A stretch of 64,000 bases of DNA from Leptospira langatensis (GTDB lineage: Bacteria > Spirochaetota > Leptospiria > Leptospirales > Leptospiraceae): positions 62,001 to 126,000 of the forward strand of contig NZ_RQER01000001.1 in assembly GCF_004770615.1 (NCBI RefSeq), written 5' to 3'. Under the pieces are notes generated by a model. That model worked only from the letters and a program-made list of their open reading frames with translations. It did no database searches and was not told the origin of the DNA. Positions 9,885 through 20,229 of this stretch are shown here, one piece after another; the first letter of the stretch is position 1, and each line of letters starts with the position of its first letter. The translations under genes were made by a program, and so were the position numbers.

Positions 9885-10826
9885 ATGGAAGCCTCTCTTC
9901 CCGTTCGAGACTTGCCGTTTGCTTTGAATCGCAGATTGTCGGTTCTGGTCCTTCTTGTATTCGTGGGATTTCATTATCTTCTTCCCATTGCAATGCCTAG
10001 TTTAGGTGGGAATGTTTGGATCGTTTGGTTGTTTGCCGCTTTCTTGGGACCTCTTTCTTATACGTTCTGGAATCTGATCCATGAAAGCATTCATGGTAAT
10101 TTTTCAAACGAAAGGGATTCGAACCATTTTTGGGGAAGATTACTCTGTATCGTGTTCGGTGCCCCTTATGCCGTCTTGAAAGCGAGTCATTTGATGCATC
10201 ATAAATTCAATCGAGAGCGGGGAGATCGGATAGAATTTTATGATCCTTCTTCTTGGAAGCCAAGATCGCTGCAGAGTGTGAGTTATTATTTTAGGATCAC
10301 GGTGGCGACCTATCTGTTCGAAGTGGGAGCAGGGTTTTTACTTTCGCTTCCGACTTCGTGGACAAGGCAGATCGCTTCTAAGATCTCAGAGTATCCGATC
10401 GAAGAGGGTTTCTTTAAATGGATCTATAGACCGGAGGTCATTTCCGAATTAAGAAGGGATATAGTTTGGGTGCTTTTATTCTATCTTCCTTCTTTTTATT
10501 TGTTTGGAGAGAACTGGCCGGTGCTCGTGTTCGTCTTATTCTTGAGGTCCTTCTTTATATCATTCTTTGATAATGCATATCATTATGGAAAGGAGATAGA
10601 CGACAAAAATTCGGCGTATAACCTGACTCTTCCTCATTGGATGAGTGCGTTCTTTCTTCATTTCAATTATCATAGGATCCATCATCGATTCCCTGGGTGC
10701 TCATGGGATCGATTGCCGAAGCAGATGTTAGCTTCCAAGGAAACCTGGGATAAGAGTTTTATAAGGCAGGCTTGGAGTCAGTGGAACGGGCTCTTGGAGC
10801 CTATCGATGGGAAAAATACTAAATAA
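9885..10826 (+). CDS. Membrane fatty acid desaturase family protein
   Basis: This 313-aa integral membrane protein has the three histidine boxes that bind the di-iron centre: HESIHGN near residue 65, HLMHHKF near residue 103, and [11 protein letters not shown] near residue 264. Hydrophobic pairs separate the boxes as in acyl-lipid or acyl-CoA desaturases and the related hydroxylases and carotenoid oxygenases. The likely reaction is oxygen-dependent modification of a lipid acyl chain at the inner membrane. It is 11 bases before an RND permease gene and so probably co-transcribed. The ATG at 9885 has no strong ribosome-binding site. Confidence 0.85.
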   Translation: MEASLPVRDLPFALNRRLSVLVLLVFVGFHYLLPIAMPSLGGNVWIVWLFAAFLGPLSYTFWNLIHESIHGNFSNERDSNHFWGRLLCIVFGAPYAVLKASHLMHHKFNRERGDRIEFYDPSSWKPRSLQSVSYYFRITVATYLFEVGAGFLLSLPTSWTRQIASKISEYPIEEGFFKWIYRPEVISELRRDIVWVLLFYLPSFYLFGENWPVLVFVLFLRSFFISFFDNAYHYGKEIDDKNSAYNLTLPHWMSAFFLHFNYHRIHHRFPGCSWDRLPKQMLASKETWDKSFIRQAWSQWNGLLEPIDGKNTK

Positions 10827-10837
10827 AAAGAAAAACT

Positions 10838-13800
10838 ATGAGAACAATCATACAATCGTTTATTCATAACAGGCTCTTCCTCTATTTGGGAATGGTCTTT
10901 ATCACTTTAGCAGGACTCGTGTCCTTGATGGGATTGAGAAGAGACGCCTTCCCGAATGTGGACATGAAGCAACTCGTGATCAACACGAAATTCCCGGGAG
11001 CTTCTCCGGCGGACGTGGAGTTACGGGTAACGTATCCGCTCGAGGAGAAGATCAAGGAGATAGATGGGATCGACGAGATCCGTTCCTTCTCCCGAAATTC
11101 CGTCTCCGATATAGATGTTCGGGTCAGCTTGGACGAAAAAGATCCAGAGAAGGTGTTAAACGAGATCCGCAGGGCGGTAGACAATGCAATCTCCGAATTT
11201 CCTCTGCAAGTGACCGAGAAACCTAAGATCACTGAAAGGAAATCGGGTTCTTTTCCGATCATGGATTTTTCCGTGTATGGCGGAAAGGATGAGATAGAAC
11301 TACATACGGTTGCCGAGTTTATAGAACTGGAATTGGAGAAGATCCCAGGTGTAGCCAGGGTGGATGTATTCGGAAAACGTGATAGAGAATGGCATATTCT
11401 CGTGAATGCAAACCGTCTCAAGCATTACCAGTTGGATCTTTCCGATATAACGAGAGCCATTCGTGCTCGAAATATCAATTTGCCTGCAGGTTCCGTAGAT
11501 TCCGAGGAAGCATTCGATCTGCGTATCGACGGAGAATTCAAACATCCATACGAGATAGGTAGGATCCCAGTACGCACGAACGATATTTTTTCCACGGTTC
11601 GTGTGAGTGATATCTCTCATGTGGAAGATACTTTCGAGTATCCTAGATTTCTTGCAATTGCAAACGGTAAACAGGGCCTGATCCTTTCCGTGATCAAGAA
11701 GGAAAGAGCGGATGCGATCGATGTTGCGAATATGGTCCAGACTCGTATGAAGGATCTGGAAAAAACATATCCGGAAGGGATTAAGACATTCAAACTGAAC
11801 GACGAGGCGGCTCGGACCAAGAATCGTCTGAACGTAGTTTCGTCTAACGCACTTATCGGTTTCTTGATCGTGTTCGGGATCCTTTTCTTATTCCTGGACT
11901 TCAGGACTGCAACCTTGACTTCTATGTCTCTGCCGCTTTCCATGCTCATGACCTTTGCTGTCATTCCCCTATTCGATGTCTCCTTCAATATGATCTCCAT
12001 GATGGGGTTGATCATCTCTCTTGGTATGCTTGTGGATAACTCCATTGTGATCTCGGAGAATATCTATACTTATATGGGGCAGAGGATGGACAGTGCCGCC
12101 GCTGCCTTGAAAGGAACGACCGAGATGGTGATCCCGATCTTCGGATCTTACCTGACTACGGTTGCTGCATTCCTTCCTATGCTTTTCATGTCCGGGATCA
12201 TGGGGAAATTCATCTGGCAGATCCCGCTTGTAGTGATTATCGCTTTGACTGCGAGCTTGCTCGAGTCCTTCTTATTCTTGCCTGCAAGGATCGCTGCATT
12301 CGCTAAGAATCCGGAAGAATTGAAGAAGTCCTCTAAGTTCAGAAAAAGATTGGATGACTTCTTTCAACGGATGGAAGATAAGTTCTCGCATTTTGTGGCG
12401 TTTACCATACGCAATCGATATAAGTCGTTTGCATTTATCCTTCTTCTTGTGATCGGATCCTGCGGGGCTATGTCCCAGATGGATTTCATTCTATTCCCGA
12501 AAGAAGACATCGAGATCTTCTTGATCAAAGCGGAATTCCCTCCTTCTTCTCGTATCTTTCAAACGAGAGAGAAGATGAAGTATATGGAGGATATCCTGAA
12601 GAAGATCCCGAAAGACGAGTTGGTTAGTTATTCGACTAAGATCGGAGTGCAACAAACTGATCCGGACGATCCTCTTTCCAGATTCGGTGAGAATCTGTCC
12701 GTGATCATGGTGTATCTGACCCCTGAGTCCAAACGGAAACGCAAAGCGTCTCAGATCCTTGCCTCCATAGAGGATGATATACGTAAGACTCCCGGTCTCT
12801 CGGACGTTTACTTGGAAGAAATGGCTATGGCGCCTCCGATCGGAGCCCCGATCACCGTCGGTATATTAGGAAAAGATTATGATGTCCTGAAGAAGGTTTC
12901 CGTGGATCTACAAAACTTCCTGAAAGGCATCAAAGGTGTGCATTCCATTAGGGACGATTATCGGAACGGTCGTAAACAAATGTACATCCAGCTTGACGAG
13001 GGCTTGGAGGGATTTACAGGGGTTTCTACCTTCTCCGCGGCTAATCTATTGAGAACAGCCTATGATGGAGAGAGAGCAGGGAATGTTCGCCAGGGGAAGA
13101 CCAAGATCTACCTGAGAGTTATGTATGATAAGAGCTTCCGAAAGAATCCGGAAGAAGTAAAGAATGTGCCTCTTAGGAATAAGGCAGGCAATATTACGAA
13201 TCTTGCAAAGATCTCCAAGATGGATATAAAGGATTCTCCGGAACTTCTTTCTCATAGGGATTTCGAAAGAGCGATTACTGTGAATGCGGACATTCGTTCC
13301 GAATCCGGGACCACGGCTCATGAGGCCAACCAAAAGGTGGCAAATGAGTTTAAGCCTCTGATCGAAAGACAATATCCGGGAGTTTCCATCGTATTCGGAG
13401 GGGAGGAAAAGGATACGCAAAGATCCATGGCCTCTTTGGCAAAGGCCGGAATTCTAGCGTTAGCCGGGATCTTTATTATCTTGGCACTTACCCTACAGAA
13501 TTTCTGGAGACCTTTCCTGATCTTAAGTACGATCCCACTCGGGATCGTGGGAATCGTACTCGGATTCCCGCTTTCCGGAAAGGCAATCAGCTTCCTGGCA
13601 ATGATCGGTATCATAGGACTTGCGGGAGTTTTGGTGAATGCATCCATTGTTCTTGTGGATTGTATCGATTCCATAAGTAAGGGCTCCAAAGAACCATTGG
13701 ATGAGATCCTATTGGAAGCAAGCCGAAGAAGATTCCGTCCGATCCTTCTCACTACTCTAACGACCGTTGCAGGACTATTGCCTACAGCGTACAGTATTGG

Positions 13801-13963
13801 AGGTTCCGACCCTGTGCTCATCCCAATGACATTGGCACTTGGCTGGGGGCTTGGATTTGGAACTCTGGGAAGTTTGCTCTATGTTCCGGTAACCCTTTCC
13901 GTTTTTGCAGATCTTCGTTCTAAATTGGGAATTAAGGCAACGAAGAAGGCCGTTCACCACTGA
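10838..13963 (+). CDS. RND efflux permease (AcrB-like)
   Basis: The proton-driven inner-membrane pump subunit of an RND system, 1041 aa and full length. It has an N-terminal membrane helix ([15 protein letters not shown]) and the porter domain with [22 protein letters not shown] six-helix bundle contains [14 protein letters not shown], whose Asp400 is the usual relay residue. A second porter domain and a second bundle ending in [13 protein letters not shown] follow. No adaptor or TolC gene adjoins it. The desaturase sits 11 bases upstream, so it may export a lipid or hydrophobic compound, though this is inference. A GC-rich repeat begins two bases past the stop. Confidence 0.93.
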   Translation: MRTIIQSFIHNRLFLYLGMVFITLAGLVSLMGLRRDAFPNVDMKQLVINTKFPGASPADVELRVTYPLEEKIKEIDGIDEIRSFSRNSVSDIDVRVSLDEKDPEKVLNEIRRAVDNAISEFPLQVTEKPKITERKSGSFPIMDFSVYGGKDEIELHTVAEFIELELEKIPGVARVDVFGKRDREWHILVNANRLKHYQLDLSDITRAIRARNINLPAGSVDSEEAFDLRIDGEFKHPYEIGRIPVRTNDIFSTVRVSDISHVEDTFEYPRFLAIANGKQGLILSVIKKERADAIDVANMVQTRMKDLEKTYPEGIKTFKLNDEAARTKNRLNVVSSNALIGFLIVFGILFLFLDFRTATLTSMSLPLSMLMTFAVIPLFDVSFNMISMMGLIISLGMLVDNSIVISENIYTYMGQRMDSAAAALKGTTEMVIPIFGSYLTTVAAFLPMLFMSGIMGKFIWQIPLVVIIALTASLLESFLFLPARIAAFAKNPEELKKSSKFRKRLDDFFQRMEDKFSHFVAFTIRNRYKSFAFILLLVIGSCGAMSQMDFILFPKEDIEIFLIKAEFPPSSRIFQTREKMKYMEDILKKIPKDELVSYSTKIGVQQTDPDDPLSRFGENLSVIMVYLTPESKRKRKASQILASIEDDIRKTPGLSDVYLEEMAMAPPIGAPITVGILGKDYDVLKKVSVDLQNFLKGIKGVHSIRDDYRNGRKQMYIQLDEGLEGFTGVSTFSAANLLRTAYDGERAGNVRQGKTKIYLRVMYDKSFRKNPEEVKNVPLRNKAGNITNLAKISKMDIKDSPELLSHRDFERAITVNADIRSESGTTAHEANQKVANEFKPLIERQYPGVSIVFGGEEKDTQRSMASLAKAGILALAGIFIILALTLQNFWRPFLILSTIPLGIVGIVLGFPLSGKAISFLAMIGIIGLAGVLVNASIVLVDCIDSISKGSKEPLDEILLEASRRRFRPILLTTLTTVAGLLPTAYSIGGSDPVLIPMTLALGWGLGFGTLGSLLYVPVTLSVFADLRSKLGIKATKKAVHH

Positions 13964-13964
13964 A

Positions 13965-14098
13965 TGTAGGAACTATTTTACTGAGGGCGGCCCCCGCCCT
14001 CATCGGGTGGTGGAGGTGGGTGCCCTAGTGGGAGGGGCCGAATTCCCTCTATCACAAAATCCGAGTTCCCGCAAGCCTAAAACGACCTTGTGGGAACT
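13965..14098. repeat. Dispersed GC-rich intergenic repeat, copy B
   Basis: It starts with TGTAGGAACT directly after the RND permease stop. It then has GGCGGCCCCCGCCCTC, a GGGTGG block and TATCACAAAATCC, and closes with GAGTTCCCGC and TGTGGGAACT. The order and modules match copies A and E. Confidence 0.75.
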
Positions 14099-14179
14099 GT
14101 TTTTGATCTCATTGCTTGATAATTAACATTCAATCTTCCCGAACTCAAATAGTGAGATCTAGATTGACTCTACTTTGAT

Positions 14180-14953
14180 TTGCCTCTACAAAGAGATGCT
14201 TTGCGCACTGTGCTTTACAGAACGGTCTTCCTTCTTCCATTTCTTTTCGCCATTTACTGTGATTCCCGGCCCAGAAATATAAACACCATATTGAAGGATG
14301 CTTCCATTCCCAATTATGATATGGGAGTAGAAGGAAGGATCTTACACTTACAATTCTCCGATTTCGAAGAAGATACTTTCTCCGATCAAGGTTTGAGAGG
14401 AAATCTTTCTCTCGTTACTAATACTTCTTCTTCCTATTCTCTCTTGGGCGGATCCAAAGTAAGCTCTGATCAAAACCTATTTCAATCGAAGATGACTTTC
14501 TCTAATCCAACTCATTCCTTGCTTTTTCCCAAAGGAAAATATTCAGGGATCTTAGAGATCGATTATAAAAGATCAAAACTATTTGGAGCGATGGTCCACG
14601 GTGGGGTCAGGATCTTCTTCGGTAGAAAAGAGAATTCAGAAGTGCAAGCAAGCGACTCTTGTGTTGGAGTTCCTTCTTCTTCGGATGAAACGTTCCAATC
14701 GGACTACCTCTGTCCAAGTTTGGATTCGGATCATCCTATTTCTCTAGAGCTGAGCTTGGTAAAAAATACAAGAATCCGTTGGGGAATCAGCGGTCTATGG
14801 TGGACCGGTTTGGCGGGAATTTCCGTTTGGTCTTTGGCTTCATCTCCTTTAGGACTTATAGTAGTAGGTGCTGCAAGAGGAGGGATCTTCCTAGTTCCTA
14901 TCTTTAAGTATCAGGAATTGAGCTTAAAGCAGGTTATTCCCAAGCAACTTTAA
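14180..14953 (+). CDS. Putative lipoprotein of unknown function
   Basis: I do not recognise this protein of up to 257 aa. It has a hydrophobic export segment ending in a lipobox-like FAIYC near residue 28, which suggests a spirochaetal lipoprotein. The body is rich in Ser and Phe with alternating hydrophobic strands. A second hydrophobic stretch, GLIVVGAARGGIFLV, lies near the C-terminus. The start is uncertain. TTG at 14180 gives the longest frame, but TTG at 14201 or GTG at 14210 lies better behind AAAGAGA. It is convergent with the nucleotidyltransferase gene, with only 15 bases between stops. Confidence 0.65.
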   Translation: MPLQRDALRTVLYRTVFLLPFLFAIYCDSRPRNINTILKDASIPNYDMGVEGRILHLQFSDFEEDTFSDQGLRGNLSLVTNTSSSYSLLGGSKVSSDQNLFQSKMTFSNPTHSLLFPKGKYSGILEIDYKRSKLFGAMVHGGVRIFFGRKENSEVQASDSCVGVPSSSDETFQSDYLCPSLDSDHPISLELSLVKNTRIRWGISGLWWTGLAGISVWSLASSPLGLIVVGAARGGIFLVPIFKYQELSLKQVIPKQL

Positions 14954-14968
14954 TAAAAAATAATATTC

Positions 14969-15448
14969 TTATGCAAGACCATTTTCTTCTAAGATCGCTT
15001 CCAGTTCTGCGATCGCTTCGAAATCTTTTGGGCGACCACTTGCTTTCTTTAATTCGATCAATTTTTTAAGTCCAATACATTTGCAACGTTGCCCAAAGAT
15101 CTCTAACTCGATCATATCATTTTTCAGGCTTTCGTAATTACCGCCAGGAACTTCTGCTAAAAGATCAATGTCTCCCAATTCGGTTTTCAAAGTAAAATTG
15201 AGACCCGAAGAAAGGGTGCGCTCGTCGAAATGAAAAGGCAGCCCAGGAGGCGCTCCTCGAAGATAGGGATTCAGTGAGGAGAACATCTTTAAGATCTTGC
15301 GTTGATTTTCTTCCGTCCTGGAATAGATAAGATCTATATCGGTGGTTAAACGAGAAGACCCGAAGGCAGTCGCCGCCAAGCCTCCGATCAAAATGTAGTC
15401 AATCCGAGCAGCCTCTAATAACTCTAATATTTTTTCGAACTTGGTCAT
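14969..15448 (-). CDS. Nucleotidyltransferase-fold protein (DUF6036/AbiEii-like)
   Basis: This 159-aa protein has the minimal nucleotidyltransferase core. The first motif is LIGGLAATAFGSSRLTTDIDL (residues about 20-40, with Gly-Gly and the DID metal-binding pair), and GDIDLLAEV near residue 75 supplies the third carboxylate. Such stand-alone enzymes often form toxin-antitoxin or abortive-infection pairs. A 58-aa gene (15450-15626) ends two bases before this ATG, giving a compact two-gene unit that fits this idea. Whether this member modifies tRNA, protein or small molecules cannot be told from sequence. Confidence 0.75.
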   Translation of the reverse strand: MTKFEKILELLEAARIDYILIGGLAATAFGSSRLTTDIDLIYSRTEENQRKILKMFSSLNPYLRGAPPGLPFHFDERTLSSGLNFTLKTELGDIDLLAEVPGGNYESLKNDMIELEIFGQRCKCIGLKKLIELKKASGRPKDFEAIAELEAILEENGLA

Positions 15449-15449
15449 T

Positions 15450-15626
15450 CTAAGAGGAAAGCGATCGTTTGCCGGCTCGCTTCATTTCTTCGGCAACTCT
15501 TTGGAGCTCCTCTACTCTGCGAATTCTTTCCGTAGGAGTTAATCGTAGGCTTTCTCGAATTAGACTTCGATCGAGATCTTTTTTATATAGATCTATGATC
15601 TCTTGGATAGAATCTTTTGGCTCCAT
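15450..15626 (-). CDS. Small helical partner of the nucleotidyltransferase, possible antitoxin
   Basis: A 58-aa frame too short for routine listing. It runs from ATG at 15626 to TAG at 15452-15450, one base before the nucleotidyltransferase start. The product is highly charged and helical, with the segment LTPTERIRRVEELQRVAEEM (residues 29-48). Small proteins with an L-x-P-x-E-R-x-R-x-x-E-E-L pattern are often found next to nucleotidyltransferase genes of this kind. It may act as antitoxin or substrate adaptor, but that is inference. It is divergent from pyrB, with 120 bases for both promoters. Confidence 0.65.
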   Translation of the reverse strand: MEPKDSIQEIIDLYKKDLDRSLIRESLRLTPTERIRRVEELQRVAEEMKRAGKRSLSS

Positions 15627-15746
15627 ACTGCAGACCTTCTCCCATAAAATACTAAGGATCGGGCATTCGAAAAGCCTTTTTTAAACTCGCGACTGCCTTT
15701 CGAATTCTCTTGCCTCTAGTTCCTACCGGATCAATCTGACCAGAAA

Positions 15747-16673
15747 ATGGCGTACGAGCATAAAAATATTCTAGATACGGACCAATTCTCCAAAGCGGAT
15801 CTGGACTTCCTTGTAGAAAGGACCAGAGAGATGGAACGCTTGGTCGAACAGAACAAGGCATTCGGTATTTTGGAAGGTAAACTCCTAGCCTCTCTCTTCT
15901 TCGAGGCTTCTACTCGCACGAGACTTTCCTTTGAGGCCGCCATGGAAAGACTGGGGGGAAGGGTGATCTCCACAGTAGGTTTCCAATTCTCTTCCATCTC
16001 CAAGGGCGAGACCTTGTATGATACCATGAAGATGATCGAGGCTTACGCCGATATTGCGGTCATCCGTCATCCTGTAGAAGGTTCCTCCCGGATCGCTGCA
16101 GGTGCAGTCAAGATCCCTGTGATCAATGCGGGAGATGGAGCAGGGCAACATCCGACCCAAGCTCTTTTAGATCTATATACGATCATCTCCGAAAAAGGAA
16201 AATTGGATGGGCTTACTCTTGCATTCATCGGGGACCTAAAATATGGTCGGACCATCCATAGTTTGATCAATCTTCTTCGACATTATAAAGTACATCTTTA
16301 TCTGATCTCTCCACCGGAACTTTCCTTACCGGAGTCTTATAAGAAGGGGCTCTCCGGTTTTCCGATCACATTCGAAGAGTCGGATGATATTAAGAAAGTC
16401 TGGGACTGCGATATCGCATACGTGACCCGGATCCAAGAGGAAAGATTTCCCGATCATAAGGAATATGAGAGATTGAAAGAATCCTTTAAACTGAATAAGG
16501 AACTGATCCTTGCCTCCAAGAAGGAAACCACCGTACTTCATCCTCTTCCTAGAGTGAATGAACTCTCTACGGATGTGGATGATCTTCCGAATGCAGCCTA
16601 TTTCCGTCAGGCGAAATACGGAGTAGTAAGCCGAATGACACTTCTTTGTCTTTCTCTTGGAGTGAAATTCTAA
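15747..16673 (+). CDS. pyrB: Aspartate carbamoyltransferase catalytic subunit
   Basis: Catalyses the condensation of carbamoyl phosphate and aspartate, the committed step of pyrimidine synthesis. The 308-aa length is typical. It has the carbamoyl-phosphate loop [12 protein letters not shown] (about residues 52-63), [12 protein letters not shown], the [12 protein letters not shown] motif near residue 135, [12 protein letters not shown], and the aspartate-binding [14 protein letters not shown] near residue 267. No pyrI regulatory gene follows. The DUF2203 gene begins 9 bases later. Confidence 0.97.
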   Translation: MAYEHKNILDTDQFSKADLDFLVERTREMERLVEQNKAFGILEGKLLASLFFEASTRTRLSFEAAMERLGGRVISTVGFQFSSISKGETLYDTMKMIEAYADIAVIRHPVEGSSRIAAGAVKIPVINAGDGAGQHPTQALLDLYTIISEKGKLDGLTLAFIGDLKYGRTIHSLINLLRHYKVHLYLISPPELSLPESYKKGLSGFPITFEESDDIKKVWDCDIAYVTRIQEERFPDHKEYERLKESFKLNKELILASKKETTVLHPLPRVNELSTDVDDLPNAAYFRQAKYGVVSRMTLLCLSLGVKF

Positions 16674-16682
16674 ACGATAACA

Positions 16683-17045
16683 ATGGAACGTAAGATCTGG
16701 ACATATGAAGAAGCTCGCAAGATCCTGCCCTATGTCAGATCCATCACCGAAGATTTTTATGATGAGGTGGGGAAGCTCCATAAGGAATTAAAAGAAGGCC
16801 TATACCAAGAGAACGAACTCGAAGCCAGAGAGGCCAAGGTAGAAGAGCTTCTTACGGATTGGTCTTCCAAGGTCCGGGAATTGGGGATCGAGGTCAAAGG
16901 ACTTTGGCTCGTGGACTTCGATAACGGCAAGGGTTACTATTGCTGGCATTTAGGAGAAGAGGATCTTCTCTTCGAGCACGGTTACGACGAGGGCTTTTCC
17001 GGTAGGAAACCGATCCGGGACATAGACGACGAGGATTACAAATAA
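16683..17045 (+). CDS. DUF2203 family protein
   Basis: This 120-aa cytoplasmic protein is of the DUF2203 type. The N-terminus reads [16 protein letters not shown], a coiled-coil helix rich in Glu and Lys follows (residues 30-65), and the conserved end has [19 protein letters not shown]. The family has no established activity. It sits 9 bases after pyrB and 5 bases before dapL, so the three are probably co-transcribed. The neighbourhood gives no firm clue to its job. Confidence 0.85.
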   Translation: MERKIWTYEEARKILPYVRSITEDFYDEVGKLHKELKEGLYQENELEAREAKVEELLTDWSSKVRELGIEVKGLWLVDFDNGKGYYCWHLGEEDLLFEHGYDEGFSGRKPIRDIDDEDYK

Positions 17046-17050
17046 TTAAT

Positions 17051-18277
17051 ATGGCAAATATCAACGAAAATTATCTGAAACTGAAAGCGGGATATCTTTT
17101 TCCCGAGATCGCAAGAAGAGTAAAGGTTTATTCCGAAAAGAATCCTTCCGCCAAGATCATTCGCTTGGGGATCGGGGACGTTACTCTTCCATTGGCTCCT
17201 TCCGTAGTGGAGGCTTTGGTCTCTTCTTCCAAGGAAATGGGAACTCCGGAGGGTTTTCATGGGTACGGTCCGGAGCAAGGTTATTCCTTTCTTCTAAAGG
17301 CTATCGCTGAGAACGATTATGCTCCTCTTGGAGTGAAGTTAGACGAATCGGAAATATTCGTTTCCGATGGATCTAAATGCGATTGCGGGAATATCCAAGA
17401 GATCTTCTCCCAAGATGCTAAGATCGCGATCGGAGATCCGGTTTATCCCGTATACGTGGATACGAACGTGATGGCTGGACGTACCGGAGAGGCTGGACCT
17501 GACGGAAGATATGCAAATCTGATCTATATGCCTTCTACCAAAGAGAACGGTTTTCAACCCGATTTCCCCAAGGAAAGACCGGATCTGATCTATTTATGTT
17601 TTCCTAATAATCCGACCGGGACCGTTGCCTCTAAAGAATCCTTGAAGGCTTGGGTGGATTACGCAAAAAAGAACAATAGCATTATCCTATTCGACTCCGC
17701 ATACGAGGCTTTCATTTCCGAGCCGGGAGTTCCTCGTTCTATTTACGAGGTCGAAGGAGCAAGAGAAGTAGCGATCGAATTCAGATCCTTCTCCAAGACA
17801 GCAGGGTTTACTGGATTGCGTTGTGCTTACATCGTGATCCCGAAAGAATTGAAAGGAAAGACCAAGGACGGACAAGAAGTATCCATCGGCTCTCTCTGGA
17901 GCAGAAGGCATACTACCAAGTTCAATGGCGTTTCTTATGTGACCCAAAAGGCTGCAGAGGCAATCTATTCCCCGCAAGGAAAGAAAGAGATCCGCGCAAG
18001 CATCGACGCATATATGAGCAATGCAAAAGCGATCCGAGAAGGATTGCAAAAAGCAGGTTACGAAGTATTCGGCGGTATCAATGCTCCTTATATTTGGCTC
18101 AAAACACCGAACAATCTTAGCTCTTGGGATTTCTTCGATCAACTGTTGGATAAGGCCCAGGTGGTAGGAACTCCAGGTTCCGGTTTCGGGCCTGCCGGAG
18201 AAGGTTATTTTAGACTTTCCGCCTTCGGTAAGAAAGACGATGTGATCGAGGCAATCCGCAGGATCAGCGCTCTTTAA
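17051..18277 (+). CDS. dapL: LL-diaminopimelate aminotransferase
   Basis: A PLP-dependent class I/II aminotransferase that converts tetrahydrodipicolinate directly to LL-diaminopimelate. It supplies lysine and peptidoglycan precursors by the short route used in plants, chlamydiae and Leptospira. The 408-aa sequence has the family start ([20 protein letters not shown]), the IGDVTLPL and GYGPEQGY motifs, [10 protein letters not shown], the PLP-lysine in [13 protein letters not shown] (Lys249) and the RRHTTKFNG segment. A strong stem-loop follows the stop (18286-18326). Confidence 0.96.
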   Translation: MANINENYLKLKAGYLFPEIARRVKVYSEKNPSAKIIRLGIGDVTLPLAPSVVEALVSSSKEMGTPEGFHGYGPEQGYSFLLKAIAENDYAPLGVKLDESEIFVSDGSKCDCGNIQEIFSQDAKIAIGDPVYPVYVDTNVMAGRTGEAGPDGRYANLIYMPSTKENGFQPDFPKERPDLIYLCFPNNPTGTVASKESLKAWVDYAKKNNSIILFDSAYEAFISEPGVPRSIYEVEGAREVAIEFRSFSKTAGFTGLRCAYIVIPKELKGKTKDGQEVSIGSLWSRRHTTKFNGVSYVTQKAAEAIYSPQGKKEIRASIDAYMSNAKAIREGLQKAGYEVFGGINAPYIWLKTPNNLSSWDFFDQLLDKAQVVGTPGSGFGPAGEGYFRLSAFGKKDDVIEAIRRISAL

Positions 18278-18285
18278 CTATAGGA

Positions 18286-18326
18286 GTGGAAGGGGAGGAT
18301 CGGAAAGATCCGGTTTTCCCTTCTAC
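18286..18326 (+). terminator. Stem-loop after dapL, probable terminator
   Basis: A long imperfect inverted repeat, with left arm GTGGAAGGGGAGGATC and right arm GATCCGGTTTTCCCTTCTAC, starts 9 bases past the dapL stop. No good T run follows on the plus strand. A second small hairpin (TTAGGG/CCCTAA near 18339-18357) comes next. Confidence 0.55.
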
Positions 18327-18413
18327 TAAAAAGAAAACTTAGGGTATTTTTGCCCTAAAAAAAGAGAAGATACAATTTCGAACCCTGCCGATAGTCTTCT
18401 AGTAGGAAAGACC

Positions 18414-19454
18414 ATGGGTTCGAGATATACACGTATTCTTCTTTTAACGATCGCAGCATTTGCCGTATTCGGGACTTCGAATCGGGTGTCCGCGGTCTCT
18501 CCCGATCAGACCAACCTTGCTATCTTAATAGATGAAAACAAAATCAATCTGAAATTCATCAATATTTGCGTAAGCAACCTGGCTCCTCCCTTGGAAGAAG
18601 GCGCCGGTCCCAAGCCTCAGGCAGGAACTCCTACCGCAGCGGAGAACGCTCAAGCCGGCCAGAAGCCGACAGGGGCTGCTCCTGCCGGACAGGAAGAACT
18701 TTATAAAAAGTTAAACTCCATAGACAATTACCGTTCCTTCAAGAAGGCGAACCAAGCGGACTTCAACGGAAATATGTGGTACTTCCAAAGTAATTATAGC
18801 CTTTCCTATAAGAATCTGAAGGCAGCCCAGGGAGAGATGAAGGACATCTTCCAAGTAGTTCACGAGAATTATATCAGAACTGCCAGGATCCTCTTAGAAG
18901 CCGCTTCTCCCATGATCATACGCTCCAACGATAAGATCGCTCAGCATTTATTGAAGCTTGGATTTAGGGACCTGAAATCCTCGGAAGATAATTTTACTTC
19001 CGCCTATAATTCTTCTCCGTACCAATTCAGAGTGAAGCTTGTACTTTTCGGCGAAGGGATCAAGATCGCCAGAAGGGCTAGAAGGTTCGCACTTCTGGCT
19101 ATGATCGCGGCCAAGACCCCGAACGATGATAAGGCAGAGTTCCAGTTCGTAAATTTGGATGATGTAAGGAATGCGGCGGAGAAGGAAAATATTTCCGACT
19201 ACGATAGGATCCGAAACACTCTCATCGATTATATAGACAACGAATTGCTTTCCCAAAAGATCAGCGCTCCCGGAGAAGGAAAGGATAATCCGGTGGATCT
19301 ACTCGAAGTTCACGATGATAATTACAGTTTTATCACGAACGCCCGGGTCTCTTTTTTAGAAAAAAGTAATGAAGAGATCCGAATAGACGATATCAACCGC
19401 AAGGAATCGCTTCCTCCTGTTCCTGCTCAATCAACGAACGGAGCGGGTAAGTAA
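18414..19454 (+). CDS. Secreted protein of unknown function
   Basis: I cannot name this 346-aa protein. It has a clear signal peptide with a likely cut after RVSA (about residue 27). A disordered Pro/Ala/Gly-rich linker (residues 65-100, GPKPQAGTPTAAENAQAG) follows, then a mainly helical domain with LKAAQGEMKDIFQVVHENYIRTA and many charged helices. The Pro-rich tail is short. It is likely periplasmic or surface-associated. AGGAAAG lies 5 bases before the ATG. It is followed after 5 bases by a membrane-anchored protein gene, so the two probably work together in the envelope. Confidence 0.75.
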   Translation: MGSRYTRILLLTIAAFAVFGTSNRVSAVSPDQTNLAILIDENKINLKFINICVSNLAPPLEEGAGPKPQAGTPTAAENAQAGQKPTGAAPAGQEELYKKLNSIDNYRSFKKANQADFNGNMWYFQSNYSLSYKNLKAAQGEMKDIFQVVHENYIRTARILLEAASPMIIRSNDKIAQHLLKLGFRDLKSSEDNFTSAYNSSPYQFRVKLVLFGEGIKIARRARRFALLAMIAAKTPNDDKAEFQFVNLDDVRNAAEKENISDYDRIRNTLIDYIDNELLSQKISAPGEGKDNPVDLLEVHDDNYSFITNARVSFLEKSNEEIRIDDINRKESLPPVPAQSTNGAGK

Positions 19455-19459
19455 GCTCC

Positions 19460-20125
19460 ATGGATCTTCCCACTCCGTCAGAGATCCATTCTCTTAGAAT
19501 AGGGAATAGCAGAGGCTTCTGGAGATGGGTACTTCTATTTACGGGAGTAATTCTAGCATTTATAGCATGGGAAGGAATTGAATCCTCTCAGTCTTCTCAA
19601 AGTTTTAGAGAAAGAAAGAAGTCCGCAGATTCCAAGGTCCGCATTCTCAGAGAGATTGGGAGTTCCTTCTCCGCACCGGAACTGAAAAAGGATCTGCAAA
19701 AGATAGAGACATACTCCGCCGAATTGCATTCCGCATCTAAGGTGGGAAGCGCCGAGGAAAAAACGCAAGCACTTCTGGTCCTGGAAAAAACCTTACCCGA
19801 AAGCTTAAAACGTTGGTCCGAGTTTGCGGAAGGATCTTCCGACAGACTATTGCAGCATGTCGCCAAGGAATCCCGCTTCTTGAAGATGGAATCCGAAGAC
19901 AGGCATCCTCTTACCGCAAAGGAAGAAGAAAGAGCGAACGATTATTTTCGCATGGCAAAAGAGGAATGGTTGGCCGGGAATAAGTTCAAAAGAGACGGCA
20001 ATCATCTCTACGCTTTGGTATTATATAAGAGATCTTTAAAATACTCCTTGTCCAGTCTCAAGGTTTCCAAGTTGCCTTATCCGGAAGAATATTCCCAAGC
20101 GGCAGCTCGCTTACTCGGTAAGTAG
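19460..20125 (+). CDS. Membrane-anchored helical protein of unknown function
   Basis: This 221-aa protein has one N-terminal membrane helix (WVLLFTGVILAFIAW, residues 23-37). A long helical periplasmic part rich in Lys, Glu and Ser follows, with a heptad-like stretch of SSQSFRERKKSADSKVRIL. The C-terminal LYALVLYKRSLKYSLSSLKV resembles a single TPR-like helix pair. It is 5 bases downstream of the secreted 346-aa protein gene and reads as the second half of a two-gene envelope unit. No family is recognised. Confidence 0.7.
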   Translation: MDLPTPSEIHSLRIGNSRGFWRWVLLFTGVILAFIAWEGIESSQSSQSFRERKKSADSKVRILREIGSSFSAPELKKDLQKIETYSAELHSASKVGSAEEKTQALLVLEKTLPESLKRWSEFAEGSSDRLLQHVAKESRFLKMESEDRHPLTAKEEERANDYFRMAKEEWLAGNKFKRDGNHLYALVLYKRSLKYSLSSLKVSKLPYPEEYSQAAARLLGK

Positions 20126-20229
20126 ACTTTCACTTTAAAAAACTTCTTCGAATTCAGAAAAAAGTAGAGGAATTTTCACCGTTAGGCTTCAAAAGAAGTC
20201 ATTCTGGGGGAAACTTCCTCCTCTCTTCT

